Source: CAYMJM01 sp964391325 (GTDB lineage: Bacteria > Patescibacteriota > Dojkabacteria > B142 > JAFGMG01). From it: a stretch of DNA of 31,716 nt. How positions within the stretch are numbered: position 1 is the stretch's first letter; each line of letters begins with the position of its first letter. Location: NCBI GenBank assembly GCA_964391325.1, contig CAYMJM010000009.1, positions 1 to 31,716 of the forward strand, written 5' to 3'. The notes beneath the pieces are model-generated. The model saw nothing but the letters and a program-made list of their open reading frames with translations, ran no database searches and had not been told where the DNA came from. Of this stretch, positions 1-7,772 are shown one piece after another. The translations under genes were made by a program, and so were the position numbers.

Positions 1-330
1 AACTTCAAGCCAGACTTCCTGCCCATTTCCCCAGTGTAATGTTCCAGGGGCAATATGAACAGCGTCACCCTCTTTTAAATTGAGCTCCTGATAATTTTGA
101 TAAAATTGAAGCTTCCCTTTCAAAATTTTATAATCTTCCTTACTGTGAAGATGCTTATGTGGTTGAATTATGTCTACAACAGCTATTGCAATGCTGTACT
201 CTGGATGTTCTGTAGACGGCTCAATTTCACAGATAAGTTCTATCGTGGCTCCGTTTTTATCTTTATTTCTAATTATTCTACTTCCTGGAAACTCTTCTCT
301 TAATTGTCTGATAATTTTTTTTGTATTCAT
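1..330 (-). CDS. Cupin-domain protein (3' end beyond window)
   Basis: This is an open frame of 110 codons from an ATG at 330 that runs off the left edge. The single-domain beta-barrel has both cupin motifs. Motif 1 is PHKHLHSKEDY around residues 58-68, with three His and a Glu as likely metal ligands. Motif 2 is GDAVHIAPGTLHWGN around residues 88-102. The ATG is the only Met in the visible protein, so the start is secure, and AAAGGA-like bases lie about 14 nt upstream. It overlaps the 3' end of the glycosyltransferase by about 53 bp on the same strand, which suggests co-transcription. Cupins of this size are often sugar isomerases, mannose-6-phosphate isomerase-like proteins or small-molecule sensors. 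The substrate cannot be told from the visible part. Confidence 0.8.
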   Translation of the reverse strand, partial: MNTKKIIRQLREEFPGSRIIRNKDKNGATIELICEIEPSTEHPEYSIAIAVVDIIQPHKHLHSKEDYKILKGKLQFYQNYQELNLKEGDAVHIAPGTLHWGNGQEVWLEV

Positions 331-1540
331 GACTTATAGATTCTATCCTTTTTAAGTAATCTTTGAAAATAAAATTTATTTGGGGATCTGTAAATTTGGT
401 TATGCTGTCCTCTAGTATCTTTTTGCCAGGATCGTATATCCCTCTCAGTTTAGTAAGTTTCAATATTTGCTGGGAGCCATTATTGAGCCGTAGTTTTGCA
501 GAGTAATAAGCTAATTCTATAGCTTCTTTGGTATATGATTCTATGAGTTGATCTAGCGTGTAACTTTTCTCTGTTTTTAAATAGTGTTTTATATCTGGAA
601 GTTCGGCCATAAGAATATTTTCTGTCCTGTAGTAGTAGTTAATGACTGTTTCTATCCCATATTTCGTTTTCCCAATAAGAGGAAGTATTGCTTGTAAGTC
701 TTTTTTGTAATAGCTTCTTTCTCCGGTGAGTGACTTACTAATATTAATATTTCCACCTACTCTCGTACCCAGCACACCCTTGATTTTAGATTCTGACAAT
801 ATCAATGGAGTAACGAGTATATTTATATGGTCACTTTTTACATTTTCAAGGTCTGCATCAATCATGCATATAATATTTCCCTGAGCTGCTTTGATGCCGC
901 AAGATACAGCATAGCCTTTGCCTCTATTATTTTTCATCGAAATAATTTTTAGCTTTTTGCTTTCGACGTTTTGGGCCTGGGCGAGAGTATTATCACTTGA
1001 GCCGTCGTTAATCAAAATAATTTCGTCTACAAAATCAGAAGAGTTTAACGCTTCTAGTACGTTTCGAACCGTTTTCTCTTCATTATAGGCAGGGAGTATA
1101 GCGCTTACTTCAGCTAAATTTCTGTGTTTATTAAATAAATTTCTATCCTTAAAAAAGTATAAAGTTAGTGTATTTTTTTCTTGAAGGATCAAGTATTTGA
1201 TATCAGGAGTTTTTAGATCGCGAAGGATTTGTCCAATTCTCGGAGCTATAGGGCAAGTTTTGAGGGTTTTTGGGTCTAATGCTGTTTGGATAATTAATAC
1301 TTTTGTTGTATTGGCCCATAATTCATATAGGTTGTTTTTCCTTTTTACTCTCTCATCAATAAATGTTACACGAACCTTCTGATGGTTATTGTTGACCAGG
1401 TCGATATCCCTGAGATCAATGTGTGCTAATGAATCTGCGACTAGTCTGATTGTGACGTGAGATAATCCCAGAATTTTAAGATAATCTATTTTGTTTGATT
1501 GTGGAAGAGGAGCAGAAAAATCTCTTAGTATATTTTTCAT
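278..1540 (-). CDS. Glycosyltransferase family 2 with an extra N-terminal domain
   Basis: This 420-aa protein has a GT-A fold from about residue 143. ILPAYNEEKTV is the nucleotide-sugar binding strand, INDGSSDNT follows, GKGYAVSCGIKAAQG is the helix after it, and IDADLE holds the metal-binding DxD-like motif. About 140 residues precede the catalytic domain and are not recognised. No membrane segments are visible, unlike dolichol-phosphate mannosyltransferase relatives with C-terminal helices, so it is probably cytosolic or peripheral. The C-terminal ~150 residues are charged and helical. GT2 enzymes move a sugar from a nucleotide-sugar donor to a glycan, lipid or small acceptor; neither substrate can be read from sequence. 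Glucosyl-3-phosphoglycerate synthase-like enzymes are one soluble possibility. The downstream cupin overlaps its stop. Confidence 0.88.
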   Translation of the reverse strand: MKNILRDFSAPLPQSNKIDYLKILGLSHVTIRLVADSLAHIDLRDIDLVNNNHQKVRVTFIDERVKRKNNLYELWANTTKVLIIQTALDPKTLKTCPIAPRIGQILRDLKTPDIKYLILQEKNTLTLYFFKDRNLFNKHRNLAEVSAILPAYNEEKTVRNVLEALNSSDFVDEIILINDGSSDNTLAQAQNVESKKLKIISMKNNRGKGYAVSCGIKAAQGNIICMIDADLENVKSDHINILVTPLILSESKIKGVLGTRVGGNINISKSLTGERSYYKKDLQAILPLIGKTKYGIETVINYYYRTENILMAELPDIKHYLKTEKSYTLDQLIESYTKEAIELAYYSAKLRLNNGSQQILKLTKLRGIYDPGKKILEDSITKFTDPQINFIFKDYLKRIESISHEYKKNYQTIKRRVSRK

Positions 1541-1685
1541 TTTGACTGGTTAAGATTATTGTAATTTACTATTTTTTACAATACCCGCCTATACTTCTGA
1601 GAGTGTGATACTGGTGCTATCTTAGTATCTAAGCGAATCAACTTATCTCAAAGAGATATTATGTGGTAGTGCTTTATATTTATAT

Positions 1686-1714
1686 TTGACCATAACAATG
1701 TTTTCTTATAACAT
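1686..1714 (+). promoter_or_regulatory. Putative sigma70-type promoter of the MscS gene
   Basis: TTGACC at 1686-1691 is followed after a 17-bp spacer by TAACAT at 1709-1714. The MscS ATG lies 33 bp downstream. The spacing is ideal and the -35 box is 5/6, but the -10 box is weak. This is read by eye only. Confidence 0.4.
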
Positions 1715-1746
1715 TAAATTACATATTATTGTTAATAGAGACAAGT

Positions 1747-2826
1747 ATGGGTTATCTCGATGATTTTATTGCGCAAGTTACTCCTAATACTGATCACCAA
1801 CTTTATTTGAAGATTATTACTGTTTTCTGTGTCACATTTATACTATTGAAAGTAATTGGATTGCTGGCCCACCAGAGAATGAAGGCAGCAGCGAAAAGAA
1901 CCGGAAATAATATAGATGATCTTATTATTCAAGTATTAGATAGCTTTGGATTTATATTTTATTTTACTGTGTCGCTATTTGTTGTAACAGCCGTAATAAA
2001 TATAGACCAGGATGTCTCTGTTGCGATCAACAAGGTTTCCACCGTTGTCTTTACTTATTATGCAATTAAGGCTTTAGCTGCTGTAAGCAATTATGGATTT
2101 AAACGCGCACTGAAAGTAAGGCAGGCTAAAGACGAAAGGTTTGATCCTACGGTTTTGAAAATTTTGAATACGGTGGTGAAAGCAATCCTTTGGTTGGTTG
2201 GTGTATTACTGGTTCTTCAAAATCTTGGATACAATGTAACAGCTGTACTCGGCGGGATAGGAGTTTTGGGCATTGCGATTGCTTTTGGCTTGCAGAATAT
2301 ATTACAAGATGTTTTTGCATTCTTTTCTATCTATTTTGATAAGCCATTTAAGGTGGGAGATTTCATAGTCATTGGGGAAGGGGATAAAGGTACCGTCAAG
2401 AAAATTGGTATTAGATCTACAAGAATCAAAACACTTCAGGGAGAAGAATTAGTTATTTCTAACGAAGACCTGACAAATACAAGGATTAATAATTATAGAA
2501 AGTTAAATAAAAGGCGCGTCGAATTTAAGTTCGGAGTTACTTACAATACTCCCAGCAGCAAATTAAAAAAAATTCCTATGATGGTAGAGAAAATCATTAA
2601 CGATATTGAGGCAGCAGAATTTAGTAGGACCCACTTTAAGCAATTCGGTGAATTTTCCCTAGTATTTGAAGTAGTTTATTATGTTACAAATCCGGATTAT
2701 AGGGTGCATATGGATATTCAGCAACAAATCAATTTGCAAATTAAAGATCAACTGGAACGAGCCAAAATAGAGATGGCACTTCCTACACAAACTCTTTTCG
2801 TACAAGGAAGAGAAGATAATAAATAA
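1747..2826 (+). CDS. mscS: MscS-family small-conductance mechanosensitive channel
   Basis: This inner-membrane channel releases solutes under hypo-osmotic tension. Three membrane helices are visible, with approximate positions 20-42, 66-86 and 145-185. The third is the pore helix, with the Gly/Ala-rich GGIGVLGIAIAFGLQN, followed by the conserved FSIYFDKPFKVGD entry to the cytoplasmic beta domain and the STRIKTLQGEELVISN signature. The C-terminal alpha/beta vestibule region is complete, ending near ALPTQTLFVQ. The frame is open to a TTG at 1729, but the ATG at 1747 (protein beginning MGYLDD) has AGAG upstream and is preferred. About 359 aa is usual for MscS relatives with an N-terminal extension. 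It stands alone, 99 bp before the baeRF gene. Confidence 0.93.
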   Translation: MGYLDDFIAQVTPNTDHQLYLKIITVFCVTFILLKVIGLLAHQRMKAAAKRTGNNIDDLIIQVLDSFGFIFYFTVSLFVVTAVINIDQDVSVAINKVSTVVFTYYAIKALAAVSNYGFKRALKVRQAKDERFDPTVLKILNTVVKAILWLVGVLLVLQNLGYNVTAVLGGIGVLGIAIAFGLQNILQDVFAFFSIYFDKPFKVGDFIVIGEGDKGTVKKIGIRSTRIKTLQGEELVISNEDLTNTRINNYRKLNKRRVEFKFGVTYNTPSSKLKKIPMMVEKIINDIEAAEFSRTHFKQFGEFSLVFEVVYYVTNPDYRVHMDIQQQINLQIKDQLERAKIEMALPTQTLFVQGREDNK

Positions 2827-2896
2827 TAGTATTACTTATTAAATATTTTCTGCCAGCAGAATTAAAACCTCTCGTAATATATGTATTTCTATTCGT

Positions 2897-2902
2897 TATA
2901 AT
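2897..2902 (+). promoter_or_regulatory. Putative -10 box of the baeRF-HPF unit
   Basis: A perfect TATAAT lies 23 bp before the ATG of the baeRF gene in an AT-rich 99-bp gap after mscS. No convincing -35 hexamer was found. A hairpin formed by TTCTGC/GCAGAA near 2848-2861 sits between the genes but has too small a loop and no U-tract to call a terminator. Confidence 0.35.
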
Positions 2903-2925
2903 AGAGATTCTTTAGCATACACTAC

Positions 2926-4068
2926 ATGAACAATTATCAGGAGCTATTGTCAACGTTGCTGTCTCAGGAGACGGAATTTAATCAGAATAATCTATTTTTA
3001 TCTGCTTATATACCGACAGGTTATGACCTTCGACAGGATCTCTATACGCATTGCAAATCTTTAATCCAAACAGCCTTGAGAAAATCTGACCTGATAAAGC
3101 ATAAAGAAAAGCATAACGAGATAGTTAACTTGACACTACAGACTTTGGAGAATAAAGATGTATTTCTTGAAGGGCTGGCAGTTTTTGTGGAAATTAATCT
3201 CATAAATTCTTTATCCCTTGAAAGTGTGCAGGTAGCAGACTTGATAAATGAACCTAAAGAAGATGTCTTTATTGGTATGACTTATGATGTAGATCAACTT
3301 ATAGATGCGATGAATAGAAATCCTTCTGCTATTATATTGAATATTAAGAGAAAACAAACACAGGTTTATTCTCTCCGCAATAAAGTATCCAACCATTTAG
3401 TTGACTTGGAGAATGAATTTGTTTATGGAGAAAGCCAAGTACATTTGGAAAGATATAGTCCGACTAGACAAACCAGTATTGTACATTTAACTGGAGGTAA
3501 AAATCTACAGGAGAGTGCAAAAGCCGCTGATTATAAGTATATTAAATCGATTACAAAATCTTTAAAGAAGGTTCTCCAGGGACAGGATTTTCAATATCTG
3601 GTTGTGTTTTATTCGAAATATTTTGAGAACACTGTCGACTACCTAACTACTTCTTTGCGTGACTCAACTGGGATAAAGTCAATATTGAAGTCTATAAATA
3701 TTACAACTGAAGAAGACTTAGTACGGAAAGCATGGAAGGTTCTTATGGAGAAGATAGATATAAATACAACTGAGCTTATAGAGAAAGCACAGGAAAACCG
3801 CGAAATGTTTATGACAGACTGGTCAGATATTGCTTCAAATATAAGAGCACATAGAGTTAGTCACTTATTTTTATTGCCGGGTGCTAAGAAAGAGGGTTAT
3901 ATTGATAAAGAAGGAGATGTTTATTTGGATAATGCAGACGACAGGATTAAAGTGGACAATATTGTCCCCTGGCTAGTAAAAAAAGCTGTTGAGACCTCGG
4001 TCCAAATTGTTGTCATTCAGAATAATAGTAAAATTAAATCTCAAGCTGCAATCTTTCTTAGATATTAA
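2926..4068 (+). CDS. Bacterial eRF1-like (baeRF-type) protein
   Basis: This 380-aa protein resembles the bacterial archaeo-eukaryotic release factor (baeRF) families. An N-terminal segment (FLSAYIPTGYDLRQD, residues ~23-37) resembles the start strand of those proteins. A middle RNase H/eRF1 domain-2-like region lies around residues 185-230, with an HLTGG followed by YKYIKSITKSL. The C-terminal eRF1 domain-3-like part has VSHLFLLPGAKK, a divergent middle, and a terminal VQIVVIQNNSKI strand. No GGQ tripeptide is present, so canonical peptidyl-tRNA hydrolysis like eRF1 is unlikely. A role in ribosome rescue or dormancy is inferred mainly from the hibernation factor gene 10 bp downstream. Family recognition is by pattern only. 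Confidence 0.7.
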   Translation: MNNYQELLSTLLSQETEFNQNNLFLSAYIPTGYDLRQDLYTHCKSLIQTALRKSDLIKHKEKHNEIVNLTLQTLENKDVFLEGLAVFVEINLINSLSLESVQVADLINEPKEDVFIGMTYDVDQLIDAMNRNPSAIILNIKRKQTQVYSLRNKVSNHLVDLENEFVYGESQVHLERYSPTRQTSIVHLTGGKNLQESAKAADYKYIKSITKSLKKVLQGQDFQYLVVFYSKYFENTVDYLTTSLRDSTGIKSILKSINITTEEDLVRKAWKVLMEKIDINTTELIEKAQENREMFMTDWSDIASNIRAHRVSHLFLLPGAKKEGYIDKEGDVYLDNADDRIKVDNIVPWLVKKAVETSVQIVVIQNNSKIKSQAAIFLRY

Positions 4069-4078
4069 AAATACTAGA

Positions 4079-4387
4079 ATGAATATACAAATTATCAGCG
4101 ATAATGTTGAAGTCAGTGAGAGATATAAGCAGATTGTTAACGATAAACTTCAGGATTTAGATCAGCTGTTAATTCACTTTGATAGGGATATGAAATATGC
4201 CACTGTGAAAATTTCTCGGATTAAGGATAAAGGAGAGTTTATACTTAATTTCAATATGCGTTTACCAGGGAAAAAACATATCTATGCAGATGCGCAGGAT
4301 AAAATATTTCAGGCAGCAGTTTCAAAACTTAAAGCGGCAGTTGAAAGCCAAGTAAGAACCTATAAAGGGGAAATTAAGTCTTATTAG
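4079..4387 (+). CDS. hpf: Ribosome hibernation promoting factor, short HPF/RaiA type
   Basis: This is a single S30AE domain of 102 aa. It starts MNIQIISDNVEVSERYKQIV, continues through a DRDMKYATVKISRIK strand, and has the typical KHIYADAQDKIFQAAVSKL helix near residues 66-84. Proteins of this family bind the 30S decoding centre and silence ribosomes when growth slows. It lacks the C-terminal dimerisation domain of long HPF, so 100S formation would need another partner. The frame is open upstream to 3989, but homology begins at the ATG at 4079. That ATG lies 10 bp after the baeRF stop, so the two genes are almost certainly one transcript. Confidence 0.9.
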   Translation: MNIQIISDNVEVSERYKQIVNDKLQDLDQLLIHFDRDMKYATVKISRIKDKGEFILNFNMRLPGKKHIYADAQDKIFQAAVSKLKAAVESQVRTYKGEIKSY

Positions 4388-4414
4388 GATTAAATTGGAC
4401 GAAGTTTTGAGAAA

Positions 4415-4726
4415 CTAATTGCTTACTACTATATTTTCATTTGCCAGCTCCCAGTATCTTTCTGCCTCCGCTTCCATTTTTTCCAGCCTTTGGTAATAAT
4501 CCGGGAATTCCTTCAGGTGAGCCCAGGCAATTTTTGCAATTAGTATAGGATCATCAGTTCCTTTAGTAACATCTGTTGCCGGATCATGGCTTCCATGCTC
4601 CAATTCAACATTCATCCCTTTTCTAAGTTCTTCAATCTCAAATTCGGCTTTACTAAAGTCAAGGCCAATTATTTTAGCAGTGTTTTCTGCCTCTTCTGAG
4701 GTAAAGGTTCTACTGTGATGAGTCAT
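4415..4726 (-). CDS. DUF5661-family protein
   Basis: This 103-aa soluble protein matches my recollection of DUF5661: a FTSEEAENTAKIIGLDF helix at residues 8-24, a central GMNVELEHGSHDP block at 38-50, and a KIAWAHLKEFPDYYQRLEKME helix at 65-85. The VELEHG...AHLKEFPDYY signature is distinctive. The family occurs in phages and small-genome bacteria, and its function is unknown. The gene is convergent with hpf (27 bp apart) and is not in an obvious operon. A palindromic repeat element begins just upstream. Confidence 0.75.
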   Translation of the reverse strand: MTHHSRTFTSEEAENTAKIIGLDFSKAEFEIEELRKGMNVELEHGSHDPATDVTKGTDDPILIAKIAWAHLKEFPDYYQRLEKMEAEAERYWELANENIVVSN

Positions 4727-4744
4727 ATAAATTTTTTAATAAAT

Positions 4745-4943
4745 AATTAGTGTGAATTACGGATTAGCGAGAAGTGTCGTTCTCGATACTTCAGCCTCTG
4801 GGGCTGGCTACTCGAACTGACACCTAAGCCGCTCGAACTGGCAGAGTTAATACGTTAGCTCATACTGTCACTTCGAGCCTCCGAGTTAAGCGAGGAGCCG
4901 AGAAGTGACACGCCATTATCTTAACTCGTAATTCGCATTAATT
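4745..4943. repeat. Nested palindromic intergenic element R1
   Basis: Outer arms at 4745-4761 and 4927-4943 are inverted copies matching 15 of 17 bases. Inside are several TCGA-containing modules of the GAACTGACA/GAGAAGTGACA type, including an inverted pair TGTCACTTC/GAAGTGACA around 4866-4910. The 16-mer at 4879-4894 recurs in opposite orientation in R2 and R9. The left end (about 4754-4779) matches the left end of R6 at 22 of 26 bases. The element fills about half of the 408-bp gap between DUF5661 and the aldo/keto reductase. Confidence 0.75.
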
Positions 4944-5004
4944 AATTGTAGTTACTATATTTTCATTTGTCTAGTTTATTTGTTCGACTAATTATCATAT
5001 ACAA

Positions 5005-5032
5005 ATAGACCAGCTACTAGAAACTGGTCTAT
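5005..5032. other. Isolated hairpin
   Basis: ATAGACCAG at 5005-5013 pairs perfectly with CTGGTCTAT at 5024-5032 around a 10-nt loop. It lies 103 bp beyond the stop of the aldo/keto reductase on the minus strand. It could be a weak 3' hairpin of that transcript, but no U-tract follows on either strand. The rest of 4944-5134 holds nothing recognisable. Confidence 0.4.
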
Positions 5033-5134
5033 CATAAGGCTAACTCGCTAAAAGTGCATCGATTCAGTTGTTTCGGACTAAAGAGACGAGAAATAGCGCC
5101 AAATAAAACTATCTTCCGTTTGAATATGAGCGTT

Positions 5135-5938
5135 CTATTTTTCTTCTATACGATCATTGGTATTGAGAGTGTCGATTAGTGCCATATCTTCATCACTTAA
5201 CGACCATTCGAGAGATTGGAAGTTGGATTTGATATGCTCTTTATTACTTGACTTCGGTATAGCAACCATGCCATGTTGCATTATCCAGTTTAAAACAACT
5301 TGAGCAGGATCTCTGCCGTACTTTTCAGCTATTTGAATAATAGGTGCGAGCTTTAAGTCATATCCTCTGGCAAGTGGTGAGTAGGCAGTAATTACGATTC
5401 CATGCTTATTGCAGAATTCTCTCAGCTCTTCTTCGCTTAATGAAGGATGAAGCTCCACCTGATTGACGCTGATGTCTATATCTGTGTCTAGAGCTTCTTG
5501 TATATGTTCAATTCTAAAATTTGATACACCTATACTTCGAGTGCTACCTTCCTCTTGAAATTCCTGCATCACCTCTAAGGTTTCTTGTATTGGAATTTCT
5601 GGATTTGGTCTATGGATAAGTAATAAGTCTACATAGCCAGTTTGTAGCTCATCTAAAAATCTTAGAAAAGCTATGCGTGCGGCATTACTGCTTAAATCTG
5701 TCTTCCAGAGTTTAGTGGTTATAAAAATATCTTCTCTGGAAATTCCGATAGACTCTATTGCATTAGCTATATGAGAGTGGGAGCCATAAATATCTGCTGC
5801 ATCTAAATGTCTATATCCCACTTCCAAAGCATATTCAATTGAACTCTGCTCTTCCCCCTTGTCTAGTCCCCATGTCCCGAAACCTAGAACTGGAATTCCA
5901 TTATTAGACTTGAGCTTGATAGTAGGAGTTAGGACCAT
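5135..5938 (-). CDS. Aldo/keto reductase
   Basis: This 267-aa NADPH-dependent oxidoreductase has a (beta/alpha)8 barrel. The catalytic tetrad is visible: D46 and Y51 in LDAADIYGS, K76 in TTKLW, and H109 in LLIHRP. The family signatures VLGFGTWGL, IGVSNFRIEHI, VNQVELHPSLSEEEL and the cofactor-binding IPKSSNKEHIKSN follow in order. It resembles 2,5-diketo-gluconate reductase/YvgN-type AKRs that reduce methylglyoxal and other aldehydes; the true substrate is unknown. Length is normal. The gene is monocistronic and diverges from the small DUF5665-like gene. Confidence 0.93.
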   Translation of the reverse strand: MVLTPTIKLKSNNGIPVLGFGTWGLDKGEEQSSIEYALEVGYRHLDAADIYGSHSHIANAIESIGISREDIFITTKLWKTDLSSNAARIAFLRFLDELQTGYVDLLLIHRPNPEIPIQETLEVMQEFQEEGSTRSIGVSNFRIEHIQEALDTDIDISVNQVELHPSLSEEELREFCNKHGIVITAYSPLARGYDLKLAPIIQIAEKYGRDPAQVVLNWIMQHGMVAIPKSSNKEHIKSNFQSLEWSLSDEDMALIDTLNTNDRIEEK

Positions 5939-6048
5939 TGAGCAGTATTAAGAGATAGATACTATTCCAAACGGCTCAAAATCTATTTTATTACAGCTTT
6001 TGAATTACCATACTCGGTCGTCTACAAGTATAATTGTGAAGCTGTCTT

Positions 6049-6077
6049 TTGTTATGTAGCCTAATTTAAAGTATACT
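6049..6077 (+). promoter_or_regulatory. Putative promoter of the DUF5665-like gene
   Basis: TTGTTA at 6049-6054 is separated by 17 bp from TATACT at 6072-6077, and the ATG follows at 6106. The -10 box lies within the small palindrome AAGTATACTT. This is read by eye only. Confidence 0.4.
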
Positions 6078-6105
6078 TAGGTAGGTTAGATATTAACTTC
6101 CGTTC

Positions 6106-6366
6106 ATGGTTCAGGAAGAACAAACAAAACAACTAATAAAAAATTTGGAAAGTCTAAATGAAGAATTAGAAAAGAGTAATTCTGTTCTTCATAATTTGGG
6201 GCTTTCTATAGTAAAAGGAGTGGGCACTTTGATTGGAGCAACAATAGTAGCTACTTTACTACTTGGCATTTTGTCACAAATTATACAATCAGCGAATGAT
6301 ATCCCTATCCTAAATAAAGTAATAGATACAGAGAAAGTAAATGAGTATTTCCAAACTGATAACTAA
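6106..6366 (+). CDS. Small membrane protein, DUF5665-like
   Basis: This 86-aa protein has an N-terminal charged helix (residues 1-27, likely coiled coil) and one Gly-rich transmembrane helix. The helix runs about residues 30-58 (GLSIVKGVGTLIGATIVATLLLGIL) and is followed by a short tail containing PILNKVI. The pattern of coiled helix, KGVGTLIGATIVA and IPIL matches my recollection of DUF5665. The function is unknown; a single-pass membrane adaptor is all the sequence supports. The gene has its own promoter candidate and ends just before element R2. Confidence 0.6.
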   Translation: MVQEEQTKQLIKNLESLNEELEKSNSVLHNLGLSIVKGVGTLIGATIVATLLLGILSQIIQSANDIPILNKVIDTEKVNEYFQTDN

Positions 6367-6380
6367 TCTGAGTTAATTCT

Positions 6381-6477
6381 ATGCCAGTTCTCGATTCCTC
6401 GCTTAACTCGGAGCTCGAACTGACATGCCGAAGATTCCAACCAAGATGCCAGTTCGAGCCCAGTCGAGAACTGACAG
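6381..6477. repeat. Palindromic intergenic element R2
   Basis: TGCCAGTTCTCGA at 6382-6394 is inverted at 6464-6476 with one mismatch. The core contains the 16-mer CTCGCTTAACTCGGAG at 6398-6413, also found in R1 and R9. It also contains a 29-nt block at 6432-6460 that matches 23946-23974 in R9 at 27 of 29 positions. The element lies in the gap between two convergent genes. Confidence 0.75.
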
Positions 6478-6533
6478 GGCTAAAGTATATGGTGTTAAAT
6501 ACTATTTTCTAAAAAACTGCTTTTATACGGAAC

Positions 6534-6875
6534 CTAATCCTCATCATCCCCTCCAACGTCTACGATGGACAAACTCTCAAAGAAGACTACAATTTGTGTC
6601 AAAATCAGGTAAACAATAGCATACATAATTATTGCAAACAAAGTACTGAATTCCAGGATATATGTATTTTCAAATACTGTGGTTGGGAAGATTCCTCTAA
6701 ATGGATCGAGGAGCGGTCCTGACATATCGTACCACCAGTTGATGAAATCTGTTGCAGGGTTAGCGCCAAAGAGTTTTAAGACAAAACGGAAGAATAGAGC
6801 AAGTTCAATTAAGCCGAAAACGAATCCAATTAATGCACGAGTTAACCAGAATAAGTTAAGGAAGTCTCTACGCAT
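6534..6875 (-). CDS. YggT-family membrane protein
   Basis: This 113-aa protein has a short cytoplasmic start and two or three hydrophobic helices: residues 10-36 (ALIGFVFGLIELALFFRFVLKLFG) and about 73-100 (LEFSTLFAIIMYAIVYLILTQIVVFF). Between them lies the diagnostic GANPATDFINWWYDMSGPLLDPFRGIFPT, reported here in two parts: GANPATDFINW and LLDPFRGIFPT. YggT proteins are linked in other bacteria to cell-division and membrane homeostasis loci, but their activity is unclear. The C-terminus is acidic (GGDDED). It is monocistronic here, convergent with the DUF5665-like gene. Confidence 0.85.
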   Translation of the reverse strand: MRRDFLNLFWLTRALIGFVFGLIELALFFRFVLKLFGANPATDFINWWYDMSGPLLDPFRGIFPTTVFENTYILEFSTLFAIIMYAIVYLILTQIVVFFESLSIVDVGGDDED

Positions 6876-6989
6876 GAAGGCAATATAAAAAAAATAGAAT
6901 GCGATTATATAAAAGGCAACGATATACCAAGGCCTGCATTACACCATTTTATAGGTTTAACAATTCACATTTTTAGATGCAGTAGTTTA

Positions 6990-7619
6990 TTAGATAATCT
7001 CCCAGTACTCTGCTTGTACAAATATTGCCTGCGCATTAGTTAATGGGATGATGTGATCAGTGGTAGATGGGAAAGTTTTAATTATAGTTTCATAAGCTTT
7101 AGTATATTTAGGTTTGGACTCATAATGCGGTGAAATGTAGAAGTTAAACAAATTTAACCCCTGGCTATCATTATATTCTGGGATCCCTTCTATGGGGTCA
7201 ATAGTCCTATAATACTTCATATTTTTGGAACAAATTAAAGCACCTGCACTTGCACCTATATGTATTAATCCAGTTTGTACTAATTCTCTATAAGTACTTC
7301 TCAGGTTGTATTCGTTAAAGATGTGATTAAAGTAAATAACATTGCCTCCGGAGAAGAAGTTTGCATCAAAGTTTTTCAAAAAGGTCTTGTATCTATTGGG
7401 TTGACCCTTGAACTGATCTAGGGAGTATTCTTGGGCATGGATTTTGGCTTGCAGAAATTCTCGTTTACTCTCTTGAACGTAGTCTTTATTTGCAGACTTA
7501 TCTGCTGGTGAGGCACAAAATGCAAGCTTAATATTGGCTGGATCTTTTTGTGTCGCTGATTTTAATTTCTCTAGCGCATTAATTGTGAAGTGTTTGGATA
7601 GTAGTATTAAAGTTTTCAT
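6990..7619 (-). CDS. Peptidase S51 (PepE/cyanophycinase-like)
   Basis: This 209-aa serine peptidase-like protein has a class-I glutamine amidotransferase-type fold. The nucleophile elbow is GASAGA with Ser124. The supporting His is probably H165 in ISPHYE, and SGGNVIYF (90-97) forms the substrate-binding loop seen in PepE. PepE hydrolyses Asp-X dipeptides, but this protein is slightly shorter and divergent, so specificity is open. No signal peptide is present, so it is cytoplasmic. The gene is monocistronic, 153 bp downstream of metK; that gap holds nothing recognisable. Confidence 0.8.
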   Translation of the reverse strand: MKTLILLSKHFTINALEKLKSATQKDPANIKLAFCASPADKSANKDYVQESKREFLQAKIHAQEYSLDQFKGQPNRYKTFLKNFDANFFSGGNVIYFNHIFNEYNLRSTYRELVQTGLIHIGASAGALICSKNMKYYRTIDPIEGIPEYNDSQGLNLFNFYISPHYESKPKYTKAYETIIKTFPSTTDHIIPLTNAQAIFVQAEYWEII

Positions 7620-7772
7620 ATGAATAGTATTATACAGTACACATCATCCGGTATCCAGCAGTGCAACAGCAAAAGAGTCAAGCAGAGTGACGAACGCAAA
7701 ACGTAAAACTTATAACGTAACTACTACTGCTTGCTGCTAATATATTGTCTGACTAACTCACAGCTACACTGA

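Noticed and set aside
5005..5032. Rho-independent terminator
   Set aside because: The 9-bp stem is good but there is no run of T on either side.
6425..6619. Open frame of 64 codons on the plus strand
   Set aside because: It begins inside repeat R2 and ends inside the YggT gene on the opposite strand, with composition explained by both.
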